Shown here: positions 21,049 to 34,800 of the stretch, in pieces
How positions within the stretch are numbered: the first letter of the stretch is position 1
Layout of the letters: each line of letters starts with the position of its first letter
NCBI RefSeq assembly: GCF_963678635.1
Contig: NC_087064.1
Location: 67,310,525 to 67,374,524 of the forward strand
DNA from: Symsagittifera roscoffensis
Lineage: Eukaryota > Xenacoelomorpha > Acoela > Convolutidae
DNA: 64,000 bases
Reading direction: 5' to 3'
Translations under genes and position numbers: made by a program
Notes under the pieces: generated by a model
Seen by the model: the letters and a program-made list of their open reading frames with translations, nothing else
What the model was told of the DNA's origin: nothing
Databases searched by the model: none

Positions 21049-22219
21049 TTTTTTTTTGTTTTGGCTGTCTGACACAAGATTTTTTCTCAAATTTTCTTCA
21101 ATTTCATCTGCTATCTGGAAGGAAAAATGCTCTCGCGAGTAAAAAAACGGATCTTAAGTATTTTTTCTCAAATGCGGTCAAATGTTGAAACATTTTAATG
21201 AAATCTAGTCCTTTTTTGCTTATTTTGAAGTGTCTACTGGTTGTTTCATTCGAAAGACCACTTTCTTGGCGCAAAATGTTTTGTCGCAATTCGCGTTTGA
21301 TTTTAACAGGGACTCATCTTTATCCTTCAAAAGAAATAGAAGTTGGCGCAATCGTAGGTGTGTCTTAAAATCATTGCTAAAGGAAACAAAAATTTTATTT
21401 TTTAAAAAATAATTGAAGTAAAAGTCCCACATTGAAGCTGTTTAAAACTGCAGGAATTTTGATAAAAGTTAATTGGTTTGAGGTAGAAAAATTACCATTT
21501 TTTGTTGATAAAACCAGGTACGCAAAAGCCCCTCGTTTAAGTCAAGTGATCTTTTATAATAAATACCATTCAGTCGTAATTCCAATTAGCATTGAAAACT
21601 GGTCTTCTCAAAATGGGTTGCCTTTATTTTAAAAAAGCCGGAAATATAACAAAAAAAGTTTTGTTTCTCATTCGTATCCAATGGCTACGGCTCCGCTATA
21701 ATCCCCATTCTAGTTTTTTCAAAAAATTTTAATGTTGACTGAATTGAATTTCTGATTTCCTCCGAAACACTAAAAAGGCCCTATTTTACTGAAGTTTTCT
21801 GCGCTGCAGACAATTGGTTTAAACTGGTCAAAATTATTTTTTTGGGCTTTTTTTGAAGGTTTTGATCAAGAATCGTATTTTTGGCGCGCACATCGAATCT
21901 AATCCCTGAATTGGTAGGCGATTTTTTTAAACTGCGTTAGTTTAATCGGAAACCGTCTAGTCATAAAATATTCGTGAAAATATTATAATTTTAAAGCTGT
22001 ATTTTCTTTTATGAAACTAGTTAGGAAAAATTTCATACAGCCATTACTTTTTATCGATTTGCTAAGTTCTTCAACGTTTTTTTTCTTTCTGATGATTATG
22101 CTTATATTTCTTCATAAATCGCCAATGTAGTGCCCATTTGTTGAGTTTTCTCTAACTTTTTTATGCGTAACTTCTCTAAAGTTATTTAAAAGGTGAGCGA
22201 AAATTTTCAAAAAGTTGTC
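21049..22219. other. Intergenic AT-rich sequence
   Basis: Open frames on both strands at 21104-21632 are short, Phe/Lys-rich and without domains. I see no gene, tRNA or clear repeat. Confidence 0.4.
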
Positions 22220-22700
22220 CGAGTGTCGGCAAACATCGGTTTGAAGGTTTTGAGTTAGTCTAATTTCGAGCGAGTAAAGCAAACGAGCATGCTTATTATA
22301 GAAAGATAAACTATGAATTTTTAGTTCAACTCCAGTAAAATAATTTTTTGAAGTTTTTTGGCGCCGTTTTTGAACACAAAAACACCATGAATTAATTCAA
22401 AACATTTCCTGCAAAAAAGTAAAATATTGTTTTCGTTAATATTTTCATTTTTGACACAAACAGTTTCCCGATTTGTCTAATTTATTGTAATTGTCTGATG
22501 TGTCTAAATTTCAGGTTTTCGTCAGATCCTATCATATCACTCGCACAAAAAGCAACACTAATTTGAAAAATGAACATGAAAATACATTTTGTATTTTTAA
22601 GAATATAGTCGGAATATTTAGTGCTACTTGCAGAGCTACCGGCTATCCTGGTTATATCTTGCCTTTTTATTACAAGTATAAATGTTTGATTATTACTTCT
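22220..22700. repeat. Dispersed repeat, second copy of the unit at about 7950-8440
   Basis: Shares the TTTCGAGCGAGTAAAGC, GCGCCGTTTTTGAACACAAAA, CTGCAAAAAAGTAA and ACCGGCTATCCTGGTT blocks with the SRF intron 4 copy, in the same order. It ends just before the LIS1 leader. Confidence 0.5.
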
Positions 22701-22734
22701 TATTAAAACATACCATCATTTGCTTTCAGGTATC

Positions 22735-22848
22735 ATGAAAAAGAGGCTGATCATTGATTCGCTTTGTTCCAGTATTCGTCGTAAAGACACTCCAACAATA
22801 AGTCAATCCTAATTCTATTACATGGTTGCATTTCCATCAAAATGTTGA
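22735..22848 (+). promoter_or_regulatory. Upstream ORFs in the presumed LIS1 leader
   Basis: If the leader begins after the TTGCTTTCAG acceptor (ends 22729), it holds two upstream ATGs. ATG 22735 opens a 25-codon frame ending TAA 22810-22812. ATG 22822 opens an 8-codon frame whose TGA (22846-22848) overlaps the LIS1 ATG in another frame. This layout would be expected to lower translation of the main frame. It depends on that acceptor being used. Confidence 0.35.
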
Positions 22849-25800
22849 CCGAAAAACAGCGAGAAGAACTGTAAGTCCTGGTAGATTTTTCTGGAAAAAA
22901 AACAATTCGAAGGAATTTAAAATAGATGAACGTACGTTTGAGAAAATGTAGTGCCAGAAAAAATTGCATACTTAGCAGATGAAAATATTCACTCAACAAC
23001 GAATTTAAAAGCAAAATTCAATTTTTTTTATTGGAAAATAATTATATTTTGTAATTTTAAAAACAAGAAACAAAGTAGAAAGTTAGTGATGTTGCCAATT
23101 TGCTTCTTTCCATTTTTGGCTGTACCTAAATAGGTCAAACATGTACATCTTTCCATTCATTGAAATATGAATTCAGTGAACAGAAATCCGCCAGTTAAAT
23201 TTAAAGGATGAAAAATATAGCTGTTCAAATTTGCATTTAACTATTTTGCTCAAGACGAATCGTGAGACGAAGTTTGTTTGAAAACGAAATTTGTTGGTTG
23301 CAAAGCGGCAATTCTGTGATTACAAATGCTATTAATGTTATGCCATAAAAACAATTCATTGCAAAATTTTGAAAGTTAAGCTGAATTGAATTGATGTAAA
23401 AATGCGCAACAACCAAATGACCATACAGAAGTAGATTTGAGAATTAATATGGCAAGTGTATCAGAACCATTGGATATCTTCGACTCAAATTGTGACTAAT
23501 AAATTGAGTTTGCACCCTTGTAAACCTGATTCTGGAATGCGACTATGAGACAAAACTGAATGTCAAAAAAGGATAGGAGAACTGGAAGATTGTAGCTGAA
23601 ATTTAATTGGCTGCCTTTGTTTGTTTCAGCAACAAAGCAATAGCAGATTACTTGAGGGCTTCTGGCTACACAGAGACGTTCCAGTCTTTCCAGGAAGAGG
23701 CCAACATAGATGCCGTACGTTATCACATTTCAAATGTATCAGTTCATATATTGTGTAGATATAACTCTTGATCAGAACGAAGGGCTGAAAAATGTGACAG
23801 TTGTGTGGTTTTGTCATTGAAGTACGATGAGAAGGTTCAAAACGAACATGTACACGTGAAATTTTGAGTGTATCGTTATGATATATGTATTTTAAAAAAT
23901 ACATATAAAATATGTAATTTGTCTTTATATCATAACTTTTGAACTCCATTGCTTATGGCTCGCTCATTGCCAGCGAGCTTGTGATATATTAAGAAACCAC
24001 TAAAAGTTATAGGTTTCATTGATAAATTTTATAGAAAAATTAATGCGCTTTTATTTGAACTGCTCGAGCAATATCCGCTGTATTTGCGCGTTCTTCGCTG
24101 CTTGTATGTGTTAGTCAAGAATGTGTGAATCTGGGACCATCTGGGCAGCAGCAGTGCAGCGGTAAAGTGTGTATATCAGAACCCGTAGACCTAGTTTTCA
24201 AATCCCGTAGTCTCTGCTTTTTCGTTTTGAGTCTTGAACCGTTTTTCGGTTGAGTTTGCTTTTGGCTCAACTTTAATTACACGCGATAGCCGGATAAGTT
24301 ATCAAACTGTAATGTAGACTTTTTTCGGGTTAACAACTAGTTTAGTAAAATCGGTTGAATAACTTGCTGAGGAGGGGAGACTTCTTTTCTATGAAGCTGA
24401 CTTCTTTTCACTTATGTTCTCTTCTGTTAACATGTCAGGTTGCTTCCCGTTGGCTTGGATGTAAATAAGTTGCCTTTGTACACTTATGTCTGGGGTTCGA
24501 GTCGTGGCCGGACCTTTTTTTTCAGTATCAAGAAAATTGAAAAAAAAATCCGAGAGAAATGAATGGCTGGTTCTCCGTTGAAGTTTTTTCGGTTAAATTG
24601 TTACAACGAATTTTGCTTGTGATATAGACAATTTTAATTGTAGTTGCAAGTGCAAGTTTTGTTCATTTTAAAATCAGCGGGGACTTTTGTTCATTTTTTT
24701 ATATCAGCGGGGAGTTGCAAGTGCAAGTGCTGTTCTGTCTAGTTTCAAGGGGGACATGAAAGCTTTTTTTTGAAAAATCAAAATATCGTTTTTTTTTCGG
24801 TTCAGGTGGTTTCAGCTCAAAGATTGTTGACTTAGTTGCCACATCACTGATTTTTCTCGTGCTGTAAACAACTTTCATTATATTTGCAAGTGCAAGTGTT
24901 GTCCCTTGTTTTATATGGTGGGACTATAAACATTTTTGATTGAATCATATTTTTTTCGGCTCAACTTGTATCTGCTCAAAGATTGTCGGCTTTGTTTTTT
25001 TTTCGTAATTTCTGTTCCATTGTTGCTGTTTTAAAGTTCAAGTTTCTGACATTTTTGCCTGGAATGAACTATTGAATTAGGTCATATGAAAGTTTATATG
25101 ACCTATTTTTTTCCATAAATGTTCATTTTTTTCGGCTTTTTGTGTTTTTATGTTTGCGTTGTATCGCAAGTGCTGCGGAACTCCGCTTCGCTTCTGTGTC
25201 AAAAATTTTCTATAATTTTAACCAGCGTACTAGGTTGATTTTGTATTATGTTTTTAATGTCTCCAAAAGTCTATCTCCAATGTTTTGAGTTTTTTCGAAA
25301 ACGCAATTGATGCGAATCAGGATATAAATGAAAGGCTCTATAAATAGTCGGATAAGTAAGTGATCAAAAAGTGTTCAGCTCAGTTTTTTCTACTGCTTGA
25401 ATAATGTTTGATTGCTCTTTTTCTACGTGGTGCTGTTGGGCTTTCGAATTTTGAATTTAAATCTTCGACATTTCAAAGCTGACTAATTTTTTGTATTTGT
25501 TTGCGTTGTATTTTTTGGCTGCTCTAATTCTACTTGGCGCTGTGGTGAAAACATTAGACTCGCTTTGGAAGTTGGAATTCAAATCTCATAGGGAACATTT
25601 TCTTTGACGTTTCATAGCTCATATACTTTTTTGTATTTTTGTGTTTTAGTTTCTTTTTGCTTGCCTTAGCGAAGTGTAGCGTCGACTCAAGTTAGCTACT
25701 CGACTGAAATTTCTTAATTTTGTTTTTGTTTTAGAAAGTGTCTGCCTACATAATGCTGATATACAGCTTCTTGAAAATTGTTCTTTTTCTAAGCTCAACT

Positions 25801-28800
25801 TTTTTTATTGCATTATTGTTTATTTTTTTTCTTTTTCTACGCGGTATTCAATAATGTTCTGTATTTTTAACCACCATGCTAGATTGATTTTGTCATATTT
25901 TTGTACGGTCTCTAAAGGTTTTTTCTCCAAATTTGAGTCTTTTCTTTCGAAAATGCAATTGACGCGAAACTGTGTGCCTTTGTGTTTAAATTGAATTTTA
26001 GTGTCGTATCTTGAGTGCGAGACTAAAACTAGAATTATGCGAATTCGACTTTATTCCCGTAAAGAACTTTTCGTACATATCTTACTTGCTTTTCTTGCTT
26101 GCTTTATTATTGAAACTTAAATACTTCCAGATACATTCTCGGTTGGCGTTGAGGTAACGACGTTGACTCAGCGCCCGAAGGTTGGGGTGCGAGTCCCGGC
26201 CGGACCTGCTTTTTTTAGGTACGTATTCAATTGAAATTTTTTTCCGGTAAAAATGAATTGTCGGACTTTCGTTTGTCGTCTCAAGTTTTGACTGCTAGTT
26301 ACCACATCAAGAATTTTGCTAGTATTTTAAGCAACTTTCATTGTAGTTGCAAGTGCAAGTGTGTTCAATGTAATTTCAGGGTGGACTTGAAACTTAATAA
26401 TTTTTGAAATGAAATTATTTTTTTTTTCGACTCAACTGGTGTCTGTTCAAAGGTTTTCGGCTTCGTTGCCGCATCACGATTTTTCTCTTTGTTAGCCAAT
26501 TTCTCTGTAGTTGCAAGTGCCAGTGCTGTTCATTGTAGTTTCAAGAAGTACTTAAATTTGAAAGGAATGTTTTTATAAAATCATTTTTTTGGGCTCAACT
26601 CGTGTGTTCTAAGATTGTCGGCGTTGTTTCCTCTCAGTAAGTTTTTTTACCGTTGCTAATTTACTGTTAATGTGTGCCTAGAATGAAATTCTATCCAGAC
26701 ATAAGAAAGTTGAACTTCTTGTAGAACTCCCTTTTTAAACATTTTTTTCTTCGGCCTATGATTTTTATATTTCTGGTGTATCCCAAGTGATGCTTGGCTT
26801 CTGTGTAGAATATTCGGTCAATTTTTGGTTTTTTTTGCGTTTTTTTAACATTTTTCCATTATATGTCGTCTATGTTATCTCTTTCGAAATGGCAAGTGAT
26901 GCGAAGCTCTGCTTTGATTTTGTGTTCAAATTGAAAATGAGTTCTGTATCTTGTTAATAGATAATTCAGTAATTTTTTTGGTTTCTTTGTATTCATTTAC
27001 GTTTTTCCAATATCTGTTGGCTATATTTTCTCTTTCGAAAATACAATTGATGCGAAGCTCTGATTTGCTTCTGTGTTTAAATTGAAATTGAGTTCCATAT
27101 CGGGTTAGCAGCTAATTCAGTCATTTTTGGTATTCGTTTGCATTTTTCCATTATCTGTTGGCTGCTTTTTTTCCGAAAATATATTTGATGCGAAGCTCTG
27201 CTTCGACTCTGTGTTAAAAGTGTAATTGAGTTTCGTATCTTGTTAGCAGCTAATGCGGTCATTTTTTGATTTCTTTGTATTCATTTAAATTTTTCCAATA
27301 TCTGTTGGCTATATTTTCTCTTTCGAAAATACAATTGATGCGAAGCTCTGATTTGCTTCTGTGTTTGAATTGAAATTGAGTTCCATATCGTGTTAGCAGC
27401 TAATTCAGTCATTTTTGTATTCGTTTGCTTTTTTCCATTATCTGTTGGCTGTTTTTTTTTCGAAAATATAATTGATGCGAAGCTCTGCTTCGACTGTGTT
27501 AAAAGTGTAATTGAGTTCCGTATCTTGTTAGCAGCTAATTCGGTCATTTTTTGATTTCTTTGTATTCATTTACATTTCTCCAATATCTGTTGGCTATATA
27601 TTTTTTCGAAAATGCAATTGATGCGAAGCTCTGCTTCGCATCTGAGTTAAAAGAAACTGTTAAAATAGAAATTGATTTAGGTTCAGTTTCAGATTTGTTA
27701 AAATCTCTTTTCTGAATATTCAGTTTTAACAACAGTGTTTTGTTTCAGTCTGAACTGACATCAAAGCAGTCTGGTCTGCTGGAGAAGAAGTGGGGAAGTG
27801 TGATCAGATTACAGAAAAAAGTGAGTGTCATGCAAATGCCATAAAAGTCCCGTGCTAAGTATGGCCAGATGTCAGAATTGGTTCTAACTTAGTTCATTCT
27901 AACTAGGAAGCAGATAATCAGTTTTTAAATAAAACGTGAAGTACTGAACAATTGATAACAAATTGATAGTATGCTTTATTTTCCAAAATTGTGAAAGATT
28001 GCAATTTAGCGTTTTTCGATTGAGAATGGTGAATCCCATTGGTTGTTCATTTTTGACTGTTTTAATAAGAGGGGCTGTTTGCTGTTTAGATTTTTGAGTT
28101 AGAACAGAGCTTGCAAGCGACCAAGAACGAGTCCTCTTCGGGGGGAGGGGGCGGTGGCACGAGGGGGGAGAAGAAAGACCCGGCCGAGTGGATTCCCAGA
28201 GTGCCCGCAAAGTACACTCTGTCCGGGCACAGGGCAACCATCAACTGTGTCGTGTTCCACCCCAAATTCAAGTGAGACTCCTCGCAACATAACCAACCAA
28301 CCACAGCAGATTAGACTTTAAATTCGAATTGTTTTACGATAGATCAGCATAGGGAGAGAGAGAGAGAGCTAGCATGATTGCCCCTAGTAAAAGTCATAAT
28401 CCGTTTTTTTTTGAAATTTTTATTGTTAGCAATTTTGAGATCGTTTGGTGATATTAATTCCCAGGTGATTGAATTTCATCGAAGATTGCCAGGGAAGACG
28501 GAAAAGCAGGTTTTTAATGATATCCTCTCAAGCTTGGATCAGAAAACTGCGTTAATTGTTGCTGTTCATATTTCTTAAATTTGGTGGTTGCTTTCCGATC
28601 TAAATTGATTTTCAACAATCGAAGGCAGAACTTGATTTTCAATAATAGATTTTTTCTAGTTTTTTTTAGAAATCCTTTCTGCCATGAATTTTCTCCCAAA
28701 TAGCTGAAGTGTTCGTCAAAATCACTATTGCCTAAAGGTCGGCCAAAAATTTAAGACTAAAAAAGAGCCATATGATCAGAATTTTTCAATTCCTATATTT

Positions 28801-31800
28801 TAAAGTAACTCATTGAAATTACAATAATTACACTAGCGTTTAGCTTATTTACTCAAGCATAGCTTGTGTTATAGTATTAACTTTCTTTTTTCCAACCTAA
28901 GTCGCAAATTTTGATGCGATGTGCAATTGTTGCGACAAAATGCGTTCATTTTGAAACGGATCATTTTGATCCAGCTATCAAGTACAGCCAATGCTACGGA
29001 TATTAACACAGACTATTATATTACAAATAGCACTTAAGCTTCAAGGTATCATGGATCTGTAGCGTAGAGATAGGGAAGGAGACCAGCAGCAAAGTAAGCC
29101 TCTGTGTAACAATTGAATTTCCAGGAAGCAGTTATTACATACAGAAGATTTATAAAATTTCAGCTAGTTTTTAGCTGCATCTTTCAGAGGATGCCAAAAA
29201 GAAAGGTTTGCCTGTCGAGTGGAACCTCTAATAGAAGTTTTTTGATCGCATTCAAAATTATGATAATATGAAATGTAATATCGTAGGATGAGTATTTTGA
29301 TTTGTGTGTAGTGTGTTCGTGTCTGGGTCAGAAGACACTGTCATCAAAGTGTGGGATTGGGAGCACGGGGACTTCGAGAGGACCCTCAAGGGCCACCGTG
29401 ACTCAGTCCAGTGTCTGGCGTTCGACGCCGAGGGTACCCGCCTAGTCTCCTGCTCTGCCGACATCACCATCAAATTGTGGGACTTCAGTACCTACGAATG
29501 TATTAAGACCCTACATGGACATGACCATAATGTGTCCAGTGTAGCCTGGATGCCTTCGGGAGACCATGTGTTGTCGGCCAGTAGAGACAAGACGATTAAA
29601 CTGTGGGATATGAATACTGGTTTCTGCACCAATACTTATCTGGGCCACTCAGATTGGGTGCGAGTGGCTAAGCCCAACAGTGACGGATCCCTAATTGCTA
29701 GCTGCTCAAATGACCAAGTGAGCATATCTTCAATAATATCTAAATAATGGTTATTTGACGGTTTTTATACTTTACTTTTCAGTTTCGTCTTAAATGCAAT
29801 AAAAGCTAGACCGATTATCTTTGACTGTCAAAAAGATTTGAATATGATATAAACGCATCATATTTATCAACTACTGAGTAGGTTTTCTTATTTGTTTCTG
29901 AAATTTTCGAATACACATTTTGTAGTCGTGTTAACAATAAAATTTCAGGCTGTTATTTGTTATGGAACCTAAGTACCGACGCACATTTCAAAGTTATTTT
30001 TGATTCATGAGTAAAATGTTTTGTTTTTTAAGAAGTAGACATAGTTTAAAAGTATAAAATGATTTGATTCCGCAAGTGCTCTTGAAATTGATTATTGAAG
30101 ATGCAGATGGAATAGTTTGCCCTAGTAAGCTAGAGGGCTGAAAAAATTGGATTTTTTCAACTATTCACACCTATGATTACCTAATTATACAAGCAAAGCC
30201 TAACCGAAAATTAACGAGACATAACCGATTACAAAACCGAAGAAAAAACCAGTTATACGAATAATACCTGCGAAAGTGGCTATGCCGTGCGTTTTGAAGA
30301 AAATATGGCGGTAGAAACTTATGGTGCGTTTGAAATTTTGAAAATTTTGCTCGTTTTTTGGAAGTTATTCTTTTGTTTTCAAAAACTAACCTGCTGATTC
30401 TAAAGTTGATAGTTCAATAAAACAAACAAGGTGCTTAGATTTTCCCTGCGTTATCTATTTAACCCTGTTTTTGTAGAAAAGCTGATATAGACATCGTAAA
30501 AATTCCTTATTGAATTTGAACCGTTTTTTATTCAGAATTTTCGTCACTGTTCTCGAAAACTAGCTAAATCTGAAATTAAGGGTTCAATTTAAAAAATCAG
30601 GGTGCGGAAATCTTCAATCTAAAAATCAAGGTGCGGACAGCCGATGTCCATCTCATGCTTTAGTTGCGAAAATTTAAGGATTTAAGAAAAGTCTTTTGAA
30701 TTTTTGATCGAGTTTCGGAGTTTTTTTTTCGAAAGCTACCCAGCCAAATCTGAGATAAAGACTTCAATTGAAAGAAAGAGTATTAGTTTTCTTCTTTAAC
30801 TGGGTGGTTGATTCCGTAATTAGGCAGAGAAACACTAGGGTTTTGCGTGAAGTCCTTTTTTTGTAATTTTGAAAATTACGCATTTCAGTATCATCGCAAT
30901 ATGTGATTACACAAGCAAAGATAGTGCGATAGTATGAACTCTTGTTTTCCAAATTTTTTTTTCATAATGTATTTTCAATTTTTTTGTTATTTCACCTTGT
31001 TTTGCCTGTTTAGAGCTGTTTTCTGCATTTTCCTAGCTTGTGTTTGCGAAACGGAGCTTCGCCTCTGTGTAAACAATTGTCAGTCCTAAAAAGGACCAAT
31101 TCAACGGTTAAACTTATTTGAATTTTGTACATACTAACGGATCTCCCCCGGTTGCAAGGGGGTTAGGTTAAGATATCCAGAAAGTTTTACAACAATAGTT
31201 GTAGTTGGTAGTACAGAGTGTTAAATTTTAATGTACCGCAATTACCACAGTTATTTATGCAAAAAATAATTTTTGATTCTTTTCGTACTTGATTTTTTCG
31301 TTCAATTTTTCGTTCTTTTTTGTGCGTATAGGTTAGTGCGTATGTTCTATAACGGTGTTAATTACACCAGCAAAACTTGTGTGATAGTATGAACTCGCAA
31401 ATATGAGAGTGTTGTTTTATTAAAGTATGAAAGTGTTCTTTTATTAACAGTATGTGCATAAGATTAATAACAAGCTATTGAGTTCAGCCAATGCTAAGGA
31501 TATAACACAGACTATTATATTACAAATAGCACTTTAGCTTCAAGGTATCGTAGATCTGTAGCGTAGAGGTAGGGAAGGAGACCCGCAACAAAAAAGAGGG
31601 TTCGAACCTGGGTAGGGTCGCATGTTTTTATTAACTTTTTGGTATATTAACTTTTATATTAACTAGTATATTAACTTTATTAACTTTTTGGTATATTTTT
31701 GCTTGTGTATGCGAAGTGCAACTTCGCCTCTGCGTAAATGCATGGAATCCAGCGCTAACTTAAATTGAGGCCGAGGATCTCAAGCTGTTGTACTTCTTAG

Positions 31801-34800
31801 CATCTGAACGATTGATGGCATTGGCTTGAATTGAAATAGGTGACGATTTTTTGCTTTATAGACTGACTAGTTAAAATGCGTCCGCTCTATAAATTGAGGA
31901 ATTTAAGTTGGTAAATTTCTTTTTTCAAATTGACTGGTACTGCTAATGCGTCATAATTGGCATGCGTCACTTGGTAATTATGCAGATTCATAATTGGCGT
32001 GCGTCACTTAAGAAATTATGTACACTCAAAGTTTTACTCATTCAGTTTTTCCCAATTGCATTATCGGTCATATTTTTGCTTGTGTATGCGAAGTGCAACT
32101 TCGCCTCTGCGTAAATGCATGGAATCCAGCGCTAACTTAAATTGAGGCCGAGGATCTCAAGCTGTTGTACTTCTTAGCATCTGAACGATTGATGGCATTG
32201 GCTTGAATTGAAATAGGTGACGATTTTTTGCTTATTAGATAGACGGTTAAAATTTTTTCTTCAAGTTTGGTTGCTATTGAACTTCAACCCTGTAAAAGGA
32301 TTATAGCAATTAAAGCTTAAAATGAATCAAAGTAAAAATATATTTTTTTCTCGACTATTTTTAGAGACTCGGCTTATGACGAATTCGGCCGCTAGACAAG
32401 GTTGATTGACGTTGTCTAGCGTTTTTGTTTTACCTGATCTTAGGGGAAAAGGTTTTGAAAAAAAAAAATAAAATCATACGCCGATCCAAAAATTCTCCCC
32501 CACTTCGTGTTTGAAGCAGAAACTTTCTGCTGGCTAGCTTTTAACTGGTTGAATTCGTCATAAGTTCATTTGACGTCTATACGCTGTTTCTTATATGCTC
32601 ATTGCAATTAGATATCAATGACATCAAGCATTGTCGTCAAACAAATCGGGTGTAATAACCTGTACATTAAGTTGCATCAGAAAAGAAATAGTGTTGCACC
32701 ATAAAACTGTTTTCAAAGAAGCAACAATTTTCTCACATTTCTCGCAAAGTTCATGAATTATAATAGAATATCACTTAATTTTAACAGAAATCATGCGATA
32801 GTTATTAGTAAACAGGTCATTTTGAAAATACGATCATAATGAAAAGTTTTTTTGTGCGTTAGAAACTGCTGCGTGCAATATAAACTTCTGTGATTAATTG
32901 AGACATAATTGTACTCCGTAAAATCAAAGTTTGACGTGAGTTGCCCATTGAGTTTCGCAGTTAGGGTTGCCTATGCGGGTTTTGAAACTTTCAACAAAGG
33001 GCTTAGTTTGTAAATAGCTTTCAAAAATGAAACTCGACATTTAGCTTCAAACAAGACGCATTTTGTTTTGCTCAAATAAATTGAATAGTGTAAAAAAATT
33101 GGTGTTTTCTGTATGAATTTAAGATGATAAGTTACAATAGGTGGTAATTTTGAGAACTATTTGGGTATAATGCATGTGTTTACACCAGCGAGCGTTAGAG
33201 TATTAGTATAAACCTTCTTTTTTTCTAACCTAACTCGCAACTAAAAGTGTTCACTTATTTGGTGGCACTTTCGCTTTAATCACGATCTGTAGCATTGGAA
33301 ATTTCATAGCATCTGTTCTCTGCTTCATTTGTGGGTAGTTTTTGTGTTTTCTTAGCATCCGTGGCTGAGTGGTTAGTGTGTGAGACTCATAATCTCTAGG
33401 TCGTAGATCGAATCCGAGGCGTAGCTGAATGTTCACTAATTTGAGGCTTATTGTACCTTATAGAGCTGCTTTTTGTGGCTAGTGTTTGCCAAGTTCAGCT
33501 TTGCCTACGTTCAAATTCAATTTTCGAATTATAATGCATAATATAGTCATTTCAATTTCAATCTATCTATCTATCTATACTATATTTAAATGCGAGTGAC
33601 AGCTATCTCCAATGTTTAAGCATAATAATTTTGCATGTTTATCGGAGAAATTTTTCATGTTTAAGCCATATTATATATTGCAATGCTTAAGAACATTTTT
33701 CAATTAGTTTTCCGTAAGGTCATTAATTGTTTAGTATTTTTTTCGAGGCCAAATTAAGTCTATCTGTTTGTCTGTATACCTGCTTTTTAATTTAATTTGA
33801 TTATGTCTGTCTACCCGTCGCCTAATTTTTCAACTTTCATTTATTATCTATCTATCTGTTATATATTTAAATGCGGGCTTCACTATCTCGCCATGTTTAA
33901 GCTTTTTCAACGTATTATTTTTGCATGTTTAATAAATGAATTTTTTCACGTTTAAGCTATATCGTATATTGCAATGGTTCAGGTTTTTCAATTTTCCAGT
34001 TTAAATTCGGGGTTTATTCCATCAAGTTTGAAATTAGCAACCCAATAGTTGGATATTGTCAGAGTTTTCCCAGGTTTTGCGATTCTGGCCTCCATATATG
34101 ATTAACCAAATCCTTTCAGTTTAGGAGATAGGCAATTTTCGAGGTTTCTCAATTTTTGAAATTCTCGCCCTGTAGTCGGGTGCTGTCAGGGTACTCTCAG
34201 GTGTTGCGAATCTTGCCTACAATTCTCACTTCTCAAATCCTTGTAGTTTTCAAGATATGACGTTTTTCATGATTTTTTCAAAAAATTTTCAAAAACTTTT
34301 AAAAAATTCCAAAACTTTGAAGATCTCAATCCTGTTGTTGGATATTGTGAGGATACTCTCAGGGGTTTCGAATCTTGCCTTTGATTATGGCTGCTCAAGT
34401 CCCTGCAGTTTTCTATATATGACGTTTTTTTGGATTTTTTCAAAATTTTTCAGAACAACTTAATTGTTAAAAAGTTCCGAAACTTTGAAGATATCAATCC
34501 TGTTATTGGAATCTTTGAGCGTACTCTCGGGGGGTTGCAAATCTTGCCTCTGAATATGGCTGCTCAAATTCTTGTTGTTTTTGAGATATGACGTTTTTTT
34601 AGGAATTTCTCCAAATTTTTCAGAAAACTTAGGTATAAAAAATTTTCTCAAAGCTTGAAATTTTCATCTCTGTAGTGAGGCTCTGTCAGGGTACTCTCAG
34701 GAGTTGCGAATTTTGTCTCCCAATTTGAATGCTCAAATCCTTATAGTTTTCGAGATTTGACGTTTTTTATGATTTTCTCCGAAGTTTTCAAAAAAAAAAA

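Larger units (their letters stand above)
23715..27748 (+). other. LIS1 intron 2, repeat-rich
   Basis: It holds tRNA-like heads of a second SINE-like family at about 24448-24516 and 26140-26212. Two related modules (about 24600-25200 and 26330-26880) carry the repeated phrase GTAGTTGCAAGTGCAAGTG. A dimeric tandem array lies at 26890-27660. The terminal hairpin motif (GCGGAACTCCGCTTCGCTTC) is at about 25175. No coding exon is seen. Confidence 0.65.

Noticed and set aside
27077-27732. Minus-strand frames encoding repeated short peptides
   Set aside because: The repeated peptide follows from the 150/138-bp tandem DNA repeat, and the frames break between units. No coding evidence.
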